64,000 bases of DNA from Phycomyces nitens (lineage: Eukaryota; Mucoromycota; Mucoromycetes; Mucorales; Phycomycetaceae), in contig JAHRBC010000001.1 of the NCBI GenBank assembly GCA_022702545.1, forward strand, positions 3,782,001 to 3,846,000, in the 5' to 3' direction. A program made the position numbers and the translations under genes. How positions within the stretch are numbered: position 1 is the first letter of the stretch; every line of letters starts with the position of its first letter. Positions 34,780 to 45,285 of this stretch are shown here, in pieces. The notes under the pieces were generated by a model, which saw only the letters and a list, made by a program, of their open reading frames with translations, ran no database searches and was not told the origin of the DNA.

Positions 34780-34881
34780 GTGGCCAATTGGAGTTCAAAA
34801 AAGTGACCAATTGATTTTCGAAAAAGCGACTAATTGGTTCTCAGAAAGGTGATCAATTTTGTCGGTCAGGTGACCAAGTGA
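34780..34881. repeat. Short tandem repeat with ~23-nt unit
   Basis: Units beginning GTGRCCAATTG are spaced 23 nt apart at 34780, 34803, 34826 and 34849, followed by a degenerate unit at 34870. Each has a purine-rich end. The array sits between the right end of the 3.1-kb element and the right duplicated segment. Confidence 0.7.
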
Positions 34882-34893
34882 CGCTGGAAGCAC

Positions 34894-35408
34894 TGTATCA
34901 TTGCTTGGTGCTTAAATGTTATATTGGCCATTATGCTTTCCATGATTGCCATGCTGAGTCCGCCAGAATACGGTTATCAACCCTTGAACTAATCATACTT
35001 TCTCTCTTATATATCTTAATAAAGGGATTATAAATTTATTTATATATATGTGTGTTTGTGTGTGTGTGTTTGATTAATGACTAACAGGCAAAATAGTTGA
35101 ATTTTTAAGATTATCTTATACAAGAGGCTTTTTGGTGTACGAGGCAGGGAGAGTGAGATTGAGTAATCTGAGTGCATTGGATCCCAAGATACCCTCTACA
35201 ACCTTCTTGTCAAGACCAGAATCAGTAATGGCTGCAAGGTTACTGTCGACTGACATCCATCGCTCGGGTCCTCCATTCTGGTTCTCGAGTGGTGGGAAGA
35301 AGGGGTGATCTGTGCCAAACATGATGTTGGTTGGGTCTGCAAAGTCAACAGTTGCCTTTACACCAGTCTCGTGATAGATCACAGCATCATAGTAGAGTCT
35401 CTTGAGGT
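34894..35408. repeat. Direct repeat, right copy (515 bp)
   Basis: This is the counterpart of 30743-31299. It starts inside the last exon of the four-TM gene (a 3' fragment that still carries the stop codon) and runs into the intact amidohydrolase gene. Confidence 0.9.
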
Positions 35409-36295
35409 AGTATGAAGGGGGGTGCTGCAGACGCGAGGCCACAAGAGGATCGTGAATAACGCAAGAATCAAGACGACCAGCAAGGAAAGGCAGAGTTCCG
35501 CCAGAGTGAGCCAAGAGGAACTTGAGGTCTGGGAGACGATCAAAGATACCCGAAAGAATCAGGCGGGATACAGCATAGGTTGTTTCGAATGGGAATCCAA
35601 GGGCCAAAGCAAGTGAATGACCGGATTCAGTGTTTGCGGCTGTGGGAAGAGAGACACCATAGTGAGGGTGCAAGAAAATAACCAATTGGTGACGTGCAAT
35701 GGATTCAAAGAGAGGAATAAGTTCGGGATCATCCAGACCCTTTCCACAGCCAGCTGTGCCCATAATGACGCCTCTAAGATGAGGAAGTTTGGCAATGCGC
35801 TCTACTTCCTTGATTGACCCTTCTACGGATGTTACTGGCAAGGTGCCAAAGCCATAAAGACGACCGGCGGCTGCCTTATCCAAGCACATCTCTTCCATCT
35901 CCACGTTCATTCTAGTGGCCAGGTCCAAGGTGGTCTGAGTGGGAGGCAGGAAATCCAACCAAGGGTTTGCCAAACTCACAACCGACAGATCGATGCCATG
36001 GAGATCCATAAATTTGATTTTCTCACTGACATCGTAGTATGCGGCACCAACTGGTCTTCCGTTTTGAGTAGAGTGGTCCTTGTCTTCGCCAGGCAAGATA
36101 ATAAGACGCTCGTCTTCACCTTTCTTAAGAGGAGGCAGAACAAAGGGCACAGTGGTACGATGGCGGAGAAGCTCAAGGTATTCTGGAAGATACACATGGG
36201 TGTGTACGTCTACTACGCTGAAAATGGGGTTAGGGATCCAGTGCTTAACAGTAGGGCTCTATAGCTTACCATGCGTCTGATTTGAGTAAGGTCAT
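35116..36295 (-). CDS. ACMSD-type amidohydrolase / decarboxylase
   Basis: Two exons (36295-36270 and 36217-35116) give 375 aa. The short first exon restores the N-terminus, so the metal motif reads V-V-D-V-H-T-H-V-Y-L-P-E-Y. Further family features are the His in IFLHPHYG, the LLAHSGG block and GTDHPFFP near the C-terminus. These are the ligands and active-site residues of the amidohydrolase-2 family, which contains aminocarboxymuconate-semialdehyde decarboxylase, 5-carboxyvanillate and orotate/uracil-type decarboxylases. The enzyme is probably a cytosolic Zn2+ or Mn2+-dependent decarboxylase. The substrate cannot be fixed by sequence; a kynurenine-pathway ACMSD or a fungal iso-orotate decarboxylase-like enzyme are both possible. 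Its 3' end is duplicated at 31002-31298. Confidence 0.85.
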
Positions 36296-37489
36296 TGTGG
36301 TGTGAAAAAGATGAAGGAAGATGTGTATTATTTCTGCCTTGATCTTTTATAAGCGTCAGAAAATCAATCCATAATGCTGTGCGACAATCCAGTTCGCTAT
36401 CTAAAGCTTATCATTTACACACATTCAGTGTACTTGCTCTGATAGGGCTAATTTATACACCCACAGTCAGTTTAAGATATTTAATTATTTGATATTTATT
36501 TATCTCTCTTTTATCTCTTGGAAATATTTGATGGATAACCACTAGGCGGACTCGATAGATACGACCAAACTATCTATCTTACCCAGTGGTATTCCCTTTT
36601 GCTCACTGAGTATAAACCCTACCAGAAAATATAGCTGGAATTTTAATATTGATTTCCTTTTCTTTTTTGTTTTTTTAAAAAAAAGTCTATATTTTGACAA
36701 AATCTTTGAAAAATAGAACTTCTTTGTTGCACATACAAAGGTATTTATTTCCCAAAAATTCCATACATCTATATATTGCACACGATACTCTATACATTTG
36801 AATATATCGTGGATAAAGTCATGCCCTATCAATGACCAGTTTTATATATGGATCAATACCTTTTTTACTTGAGACAATGTGTGCCTGTAAAGCTTGTATC
36901 CGTCTATTGTCTCTAGATCTTATCGCCCAAAAGATAATCGTTATAGTCATTGAAAAGTGCCTATTGACCCCAGAGGAACTTGTGTCTAATCATTCACGGG
37001 GTCCAAACAGAATAAAATTCTTGTAGCACAAGCCAGTTCGAAACAGTAACAAGGGCGTTTATATATATATATATTCTTCCTTGATAAGTACACGCACCAC
37101 TCTTATATATTCATTTTTCTATACCTCGAGGTTTCTACTCATCACAATCTGGACAGAGATCATTACACACAGCCATTCGAGCAGCCCCAATCTGTATCTC
37201 GAGGCGTCTTTTATAAACCACGGCAATCAAACGAGCTTTTGTGTGTTTCATATTTAATGCAAGGTTTAAATATTATTATTACTATTATTATTACTATTAC
37301 TATTATTGTTATTCAACCTCAAGCCCGTATCAATATCAATTCACGGAATATAGGGCGTGGATTTCGTTTTGTGAAAACTGGTTCTTGAGGATTGGTGTGT
37401 TACAGGATCCAATTGTCGATCAAGTCAAATTGGCAAAATAAAAGAATGGTTAATATAATCGCCGATCTAGTAATATTTTCAGCTACAGA
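36296..37489. other. Intergenic, AT-rich, no gene seen
   Basis: The first part should hold the amidohydrolase promoter. A frame at 36542-36832 (minus) and one at 36832-37026 (plus) have no family features. An ATT-rich microsatellite lies at 37269-37312. Confidence 0.35.
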
Positions 37490-38005
37490 ATGGAATTCTC
37501 TGTTAAAAGCATGTCAAGGAACCATGAGATTTTTGATGGTTTTATACATTGCAAAGTGACTTTACTGGATCTCACCAAGTTGATTTATTTTTCTCTCGTG
37601 TCTAAAGAACTTATCCCAAAATCTATCTAAAAACCAGGGATTTCAATTGATCTCAACAAGACATTTGAGCGTATTCAATTCCATAAATCTCATTTGGATA
37701 AAACAGTATCAAAAGTTCTGGTTAAAAACTCTCTTGTCAACAGCTTTGTTACAATGGGTAATGGCATGGTAGTTTACAAAAAGTTGGACCCATATCATTA
37801 TATTGCGGACTTGATCGGGTACCAGTTGCACCTTGTCTTTGACAAACGTTCAATATTCCGGCCTTTAGATTGTTCTAAACTTTATCCTTCTTGTTATGGC
37901 TGGGACACTCTTTTGATTGCGAGGTTTTATGACCACTTTTGGCAGCAGCTGGGGCATGCAACTCTACTCTCTAATTGTCGACCCTCAGTACGCTTTTGTT
38001 TTGCA
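37490..38005 (+). pseudogene. Unrecognised ORF with one internal stop
   Basis: From the ATG at 37490 a single frame runs for about 170 codons, interrupted only by TAA at 37628-37630. Protein-like segments include DLNKTFERIQFHKSHLDKT and SKLYPSCYGWDTLLIARFY. After about 38000 the sequence becomes low-complexity. I do not know the family; it may be a fragment of a repeat-borne gene. One nonsense codon in an otherwise open frame suggests recent decay, though an intron there cannot be excluded. Confidence 0.35.
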
Positions 38006-38339
38006 TCAAGTTGTTGCTTTTTTTTTGGTTTCCTTCTTTTCATATTCTGTAGGTCTTTTATCCTTTTTACCAACTATATTATGTACATAATAAGTACATA
38101 TATTTACATGTCGATGATGACGCAAAATGTTCGCATTGACTACTTCTTTTTGTATGATGTCCATGTTTGTTACAGTTCTCACATCTAATTTTGGGTAAAC
38201 AAGACAATATGTATAAAACTTACTAAATATGTACGACATGCAAAATATCGTCTTTAAGCCTTTCCTTGTTCATCGCGTATCTAGTAACTAGATATTTGAA
38301 TTCAAAATAAAGAGTGTAAAGCAGCCTGCTGAAGATGCT

Positions 38340-38480
38340 CTTTATAAATCCCCTTTACCAAATTCTATTCTTTTGTGTCTCAAGTCTCTTTTTTGCTTGT
38401 CCAAAAAAGGTAAGCAATTTTTTTTTAAAAAAAACATCGTCTCAATCTCAAGTAGAAACCCTGTAGCGTCATTGAAATCT
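38340..38480 (-). repeat. Dispersed repeat, copy A
   Basis: Read on the minus strand, this stretch (GGTTTCTACTTGAGATTGAG, then A/T-rich, then GGACAAGCAAAAAAGAGACT) matches 51535-51700 on the plus strand. The two are diverged. No coding content is seen. Confidence 0.6.
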
Positions 38481-38791
38481 AATTGGGTGGATATTGTCGC
38501 CATCTGTAAACCGACGTGGCCCAAAGCGAGTCACGAGATTACGCATTAATTAACAAGTTGGAATTAGGTTGGCCCAAAGGGGTTGACAACAAATCAGATT
38601 TTTTTAAAGGGGTTAAAAATGGAGGGTTTTTTTTTCTACTCCTTTGTTTTGGTTACACTCTTCAGAACAAGGGGGTAATATGTTATGTTTATTTCAGATT
38701 ATTTTCATTAGTTAAGATCGGTTGAAAATTTCTTTTGAAATAAACACCTTTCACTTCTAAAACACTAATATATATATATATATATATATAT

Positions 38792-40790
38792 ATGCCTCTC
38801 GCCAATCCCAGTCTCGCTGTTAACGTACGTGTCTCAATCAATACGCGCTTTATCAACAACAAGGAAGTCAAGGACCTTTTATGCAACAAGTATGACTGGA
38901 ATACCCTTCTTTTGAGCTTCAAAGGAAAGACAATTGCCTGTTCATCAGTCAATGGTGCAGTACTGTATGATATCGTACTAGATGAAGCACCTGGTATCAC
39001 AATGACACTCAAACAAGGCTGCTTGAAATACCTGGGTCCAACTAAAGCCAGCTTTCCCAGCAGAGAATAACATTCAAAAGATACTACTGCTCTTGTAGCA
39101 ACGGCGGATCGTTTAGAAGATGCAATTCAAGATGAGGACGACGAAGATATTTCTGAAAGATGGACCCCTGGAGAAGTGGCTATTGATAGCAGACTCTGTG
39201 ACGATAGCTATCAGCAACAGAATGCGAAACTGAGCTTAGCCAACCCAGGATCTGCCTCGCTACTGGAATATTTTTTATTCTTTTTACCATTGAACTACTT
39301 CCACCAAATAATCGCCAACATCAATACCAATGCCAGAGATGCGACCAATAACTCGTGGCCAGATCTCACCTTCAATGAGTACTTGATGTGGATTGCGCTC
39401 TTGACCGTAATGACAGTACTCAAGCATTCTGACCGCAAAGCGTACTGGAAACAAGGGTCAAGCCATTTCGTGATGAATATCGACTTTTCACAATACATGT
39501 CATATAAAAGATTCAACGATATTATGCGAATGCATGTGTTTGAGGTTTACTCTGTCGAGAAACAAAAAGCTGATCCTTTGTATCAAATCCGGTCTGCAAT
39601 TGAAGCCTTTAACAATCATATGGCTACTTGTGTAACACCAGGAAAGTATTTAGTTGTTGATGAATCCATGAACCAGTGGTTGGGTGCAAGTATGCCAAAC
39701 CTGAAGAATGTTCCTCGTAAGACACACCCAATCGGCCAGGAGTTCAAGACATTGGCTGACCACCACACGTACTGCATTCTGCGCACGGACACGGTCAGTG
39801 ACCCAAAGTCAAAGAAGTACGATGATGAGCCAGGCATGAATAAATTGACAGAAACGATGAAGCGTTTGGTGAAGCCTTGGTTCGGAAGTGGGCGCACCGT
39901 GATTGCCGACTCTTGGTTCGGATCCCCTTCAATGACCACGATGCTGAGCGATCTTGGCCTCTATTCCATCATGCAAGTAGCAAAACGTCGCTACTGGCCC
40001 CGTGGAATGCCCACCACGGATATTGTGGAGACGGTTGGTGAAGAACGTGGTAGTCACTATGCCATGAGAAAAGTCTCGAGTAGCGGTAAGCTCTTTGTGT
40101 GTGCCTATCGTGATCAAAAAGTGAAAGCTTTCATATCTTCGTGCAGCACCACAAGACTTACCAGTGAAAGAACTTTTCTGGGTTCTGGGGGTAGCCTTGT
40201 TGCCATCAAGCGACCAGAAGTAGTGGATGAGTATGAGACTCATAAAAGTGAGTAAAAGATTGATTCCAAAAATTATATACTGCCATATTAATGAGTTTAT
40301 TATTATAAGTGCTGTCGATGCAGCCAACAACTTGAGAGACAATATGATATCTTATCATGATATCATCTCTACAGAAAGGTGGGAGATGCGCTTCCTTGGA
40401 TTCTTTCTGGGAATTTGTGAGGCAAATGCGTTCAGCACGTTTCGCGTATTTGGCAATGGTGAAAACATGGCCCACCGTTCCTTTAAAGATGTTCTTGCTT
40501 GGACTTTGTTGAAGCATTGTGAAGAGTTGGTTCACGGTACAGTACCTACCTCGGGTGATCAAAGAGTGCTCAGGCCAGATACCAGCCATTCATATGTATC
40601 TATGAGAGGAATGAACGGCAGGAAACAAATGAGATTGGGATGCAAAAGTTGTAAAGATTCTGGTGCTCGTCGTACAAGAGTAGAGAAATCTTGTAGCTGC
40701 GACCCAACTACACCAATGTGTAAAATATGCTACAACAATCATTTACGTGCAACCTGGGTTGCCCAAACACACCTAAATAATTCTTTGTAA
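38792..40790 (+). mobile_element. piggyBac transposase, likely inactivated
   Basis: The frame from 38792 continues through 40255 with one TAA at 39068-39070; a second coding block runs to 40790. The body fits the piggyBac (DDE_Tnp_1_7) transposase. Catalytic Asp candidates are in YLVVDESMNQW, VIADSWFGS and S-A-V-D-A-A-N-N. The C-terminus has a Cys-rich zinc-binding tail (CKSCKDSG, then CSCDPTTPMCKICYNNH), as in other piggyBac enzymes. An intron with a GTGAGT donor at 40248 and AG at 40309 leaves the next frame one base out, while an upstream donor at 40231 restores it. With the nonsense codon, this copy is probably not functional. TTAA-flanked terminal repeats could not be defined with confidence. 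Confidence 0.85.
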
Positions 40791-41189
40791 CCTTAGGCAT
40801 ATAACTATACCATTGCAAATAAAAATAATTGAAATTCTTATATGTAGAATAGTTGATCAAAGAGGCGGGCCAAAGGGGCCGGCAATTTTTTTTACAAAAC
40901 CACCTTCATTAAATAATGGACTGATGCCCCACTTTTTTGTTTTTTTAAGAAAAATACAATACCACAAATAAAAAGAAGGTTTTCTTGTTCAAACGCACCA
41001 AAGAGATATATTTAATACATGTATTTTTTCGAGACAAAGACATTAAAACAACTGGGCCCAAATGGGCCGATTCAAGTAATCTCTACATGTTAATTATAAG
41101 ATTTTGGTTGTCAATACTTCTTGTACTCTTTACGCATTATAATCTACATGTTAGGATTGTAATGTTGGGCTATTTTAAGATATTTGGTA
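40791..41189. other. AT-rich flank of the piggyBac copy
   Basis: No gene is seen. GGGCC-rich short palindromes occur at 40867 and 41054 inside otherwise AT-rich DNA. Similar GGCCCAAA words lie on the other side of the transposase gene at 38518 and 38571. Confidence 0.4.
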
Positions 41190-42082
41190 TGGTGCATTCG
41201 GACTTAGATATCAACTTTTTTACGCACTTTTCAAAAGCCTAAGACTTTTGCAAAAATAAATATATCAAAAATCTGAGCCGCGCGTTAGAAAGCCATAGCA
41301 TTGATTAATGTATCCCACGGCTTCATTTTTAATTAAATGGCGTTAAAGAAAAGCCTTAGTGTTTTAAAGATATGCTGGTAAGCGACAATTACATAGCGGA
41401 GATCATAATTTTCATGAAATTGAAACAGGCTGAAGGGCTATTGTCGGAAATTTAAAAAAATTATGAGGAAAAATGCAGGTCACGTGCTTGTGACTTCGTA
41501 TTTTTGTACCTGATCAACCGTAAGGTAGTCAAAAAAAGGTTAAATATGTATAAATTTTATATAATACATTCGGACTTTTATATCAGCATTTTCACGTACT
41601 TTTCAAAAGCCTAAGACTTTTGCAAAAATAAAGTTACAAAAAATCTGAGCCGCGCGTTAGATAGCCATTGTACTGTTTAATGTATCCCGCGGCTTTGTTT
41701 TTAATTAAAAAGCTTTAACAAAAAGTTTTAGTGTTTTAAAGATATGTGAAGTATATTCGGACTTTGATATAAACTTTTTCACATATTTTTTCAAAAGCCT
41801 AAGACTTTTGCAAAAACGAGGTTATAAAAAATCCAAGCCGTGTATTAGATAGCCATAGTATTGATTGATGTATCCCGCGGCTCTATTTTTAATTAAACAG
41901 CTTTAACAAAAAGCCTTAGTGTTTTAAAGATTTGCTAGTAAGAGACGGTTACATAGCGGAGATAATAATTATATTTTGCAGTATGTCGGATGTTAAATAT
42001 CATTATTTTTTACCTGCGGAGTTTTATCAAACGAAATTGAAACAAATTCGACAAAAGTCAATAGTTAAAGCTAAATGCACCA
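41190..42082. mobile_element. Expanded MITE-like element, TGGTGCATT termini
   Basis: The left end TGGTGCATTCGGA and right end AATGCACCA match the element at 31301-31635, again with TA outside. Internally the 5' part occurs three times (starting at about 41190, 41573 and 41754), and the last unit runs through to the complete right end. This makes it about 890 bp instead of 335. No coding frame is present. Confidence 0.65.
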
Positions 42083-42099
42083 TATACGCTACAATATAA

Positions 42100-42310
42100 A
42101 CTGCTTATCCGCCGAGAGGGAGGAGAGTTATACGCAATAGTGTGTAGAGATGTTGGGGATAAGGCACGATATGGGTAGCCACAGTAAGATGGTGGTAGAT
42201 GGTAAATAAAAGTGTTCCCTAAACAACTCAGACAATACGAAATGACCAGAGAGACCTATGTCCTCTGCGACAAATATATACTTGGCTGAAAAAGAATCTG
42301 TTTTATTCAA
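42100..42310 (-). repeat. Dispersed repeat R2, copy 1 (inverted)
   Basis: The complement of this stretch shares with 52083-52290 and 63715-63925 the core ATTTGTCGCAGAGGACATA, then GGTCATTTCGTATTGTCTGA. Copies differ by scattered substitutions. It may be the end region of a retroelement. Confidence 0.7.
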
Positions 42311-42869
42311 ACTGGTGAAAATGGGATTATAATGCCCTTGCCTCTGTGGTAGTTATTGTCTGGAGGGGTCGTGCTCAATTCTCGAGAGCGCTTCTTCATC
42401 CCGGATCGAACTAAATTGGTAGCCGGCCCGGACAACATTGCAGAACCAATTTTTGAATCGTCTTTTTTCCTTGTCTGGGAGCAGACTTTGTTAAATGAAA
42501 AGTCACCAAAAAGTCGATTAAGAATAAATTTTGAATCAGTAAAGACTGTAAACTAAATCAATTCATATTGTATAAGTCTTGCTAACAAGAGTTCAATACA
42601 GCTCTAACAAACTGGCAACAATCGCTTTTAATATACTCTTTATAGCAAAATATCAAAAATATTACTTGTAAAAATAATGTCAAACATGAATTACTGCTAA
42701 TCCCAACCATCTTTTTCTTGCTTTGGTTTTCGCCTATAAAAAATAAATGAAGCATACCTACATACTTTATGTATTGACCTGTACTTCACATTGTTGTTAA
42801 TTCAGATAGTCCGTGACTTGCTTTTTGCTGTGTCGGTTTAACGGTATCGGTCATCATCTCTTAGGTGAT

Positions 42870-44020
42870 ACCTAGCTGGAATCTGACCCATCCACCTGGA
42901 TGTTTAGCGCCTGCTTGCTCGACACTGGTATTCTGACCAGCATTCTATTGATGGTTTGTGGGGAGTATTCAGCCACCACTCCAACTCCCTCTCGGCTTCC
43001 AGAGAAACGAAGTACTTGCTCTCTCATTTGGGTGTGCCCATGTGCATCACCGACCTGGGCCAATTGTGGGTAGTGAAATCGTCCCAGGCTTTGTACATAT
43101 GCTAAAGACATTCACCTGGAAGACATTCCTTGCTTGAAAACTTCAAGGGACTGTCGGACACCTGGAGATTGTCTGATAGCGCATCTACTACCTTCCACCA
43201 AGAGCTGCGCGGTGATTTGGATTGGCTCCCGACTTTCTGGATTTCTCTTGCGGCGGGATTAGAACTGATGGGGAGGACCTCCTCGGCGTCGTCCACTTGC
43301 CCATTCATTTCCTCATCCTCTTATGGTAACCCCATTTTGTCGCCTAGGTCGCGGGATATAACTCAATTGAGGACATTTGACTTTAACCTGGTTTGGTAGA
43401 GAGTACAGAGTAGCTCAGGGTTGTAAAGCAATGATTGACCCCATCCTTCATCGTGTACTAATAGATGTTCATGAACACCACATACCTGATCAGTCCAATC
43501 TCGGGCGTCTTTTTCAATTTAGATGGTTATATCATATTAAGATATTACTGCTCGTCTTGAGTATCTTCCAATTGTCTGGAACTGGGTATTTCGTGGGTAA
43601 TTAGTCTTTGTGCCATTGACCATGGCTACGGCCATTTCCTCAAAAATAAGGACATAAGACGCTGATATGGCTTGTGGCTTTTCTGTATCTTTGAACTTGG
43701 ACTGGACCACAGAATAGGTACAGACCGTTGCTTTTTGGAGCTTATAAACACTGTTCTTGTTAAGACACAAAGCTAGTGAAACGGCTTCCCTCGTAAACAG
43801 GGACACCTTCGAGAAACGTTCCACGGAACTTCTTGATGGCTGTCTTGAGAAGCTCAATGTCTTACCAGATCTCATTTGGGAGGTCACAAAATTGGGCAAG
43901 GCGTCGTTTCTGGGCTTACTCCTCTTACTTCTTAACGCTCCGCAACTCGTGGGTTTCTTTTGCGGAAACTTTGGGCGCTTGGTTCGTGTTGACCATCTGC
44001 TGTGTTACCGAAAATAAACC
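42870..44020 (-). pseudogene. Retroelement ORF1/gag-like relic
   Basis: Read leftwards, several frames can be chained: 43899-43537 (SASYVLIFEEMAVAMVNGTK), 43308-43102 (SPRSSWWKVVDAL) and 43111-42872 (LGRFHYPQLAQVGDAHGHTQ). Blocks like these remind me of the first ORF of LINE-type elements in Mucorales, but I cannot confirm that. Frames are broken by stops and shifts, so it is not functional. Base composition here is clearly higher in G+C than the neighbouring repeats. Confidence 0.35.
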
Positions 44021-45285
44021 TTAATTGCCTCAAAGTGTGGCTTGAAAAGATAGAGTTCTTGGAATAGAAATAATTAAGAACGATGGATTAGGAGGCTTAA
44101 ATGTCGTAAGAGGAACAGAGTTTTCGACGAACAATCTAGATTTTCTGATACTCCATAAGAGATAAAGAGGAAGATTAAGTTGTTTAGCAGGACAGAGTCT
44201 TGAGAATGAGGTGATTCCCACACACAACACCACACCCCATCATAGCTGTATGGAAGTCGAATTGTTCAACTTATCAAAAGAGATAAAGCTTTGATAACAT
44301 AAATGTTATTAGAATACGACCAAAGTCATCTTATTCTGATTGGATGTTCTAATCAGTTCCCACCAACCTGTCCTTCATATACAATTCCATCACCATATAA
44401 TCGCAGTCTTATTTCCACTAAAATATTACTCCTCAATCATACAGCGTATTCACAAGAGTTTTCAACCTTTTTTTAATAATCACTTGACTACCGTGTCTAA
44501 AGGATCCAACTATTATCGAGAGCATAATTGATATAGAACGATAATTTGCCTTAAAAGTAAATAATAAAGAATCAAGGCTTAGAAAGCCTAAATCTCATGC
44601 TCGGGACTCTTCCTTTTTCGAACAACCTAAAGTGCTACGAAAATTCAATATCTTGGATACGATTACTTCCAACATTGCATCCTTATATCAACTGAATCTC
44701 TTTTAATCTTTACAAAGTAATGCATATACACATATAGACAAATATTTTGACATTTATAAATTACTAATAATCTTGCTTATAACTATCGTGTCGTTTTATA
44801 AATCGGGCGCAAAGTGTTTCATGTGTCTAGTATGCGAAACTTTCAAAAAACATTTTTTTATTGGTTTACACAAACGTTGTCTATAAAGAATACTTGCCAT
44901 TTCTGTATGAGGATTGCCAAGAACATTATCCTTATATTGCCTTTTAATAATAATAATAATAATAATAAATGGCTTGAAAGACTATTATTTTATACACTTT
45001 TTGTGTTCATTTGGAAATTTCAGTAAGCTTATTCTAGAGAGAAAGAGGAGCTCGTGTACCCAGTTTTTGGTACGCTTTATTTCGAGAGATAAATGCCAAG
45101 GCGCAGAGAACACATCCATTTCGGTTATTTTAAAATACATGATTTTGTGTGTTGGCACTTTGTTCCATAATTGTAAAGGTGACTTCCAGATCTATCTATT
45201 TTTTGACCTTTGAAAATGTTTAAAAAGAAGACGTTTTCTTCAACTTATACCCTCAAACCTACAAAAAAAAACTTACACCTTCAAA
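44021..45285. other. Repeat-like, AT-rich region without a gene
   Basis: Only short frames are present. An AAT microsatellite lies at 44946-44968. The last part contains the upstream region of the SYLF-SH3 gene, with A-rich tracts before the ATG at 45286. Confidence 0.35.
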
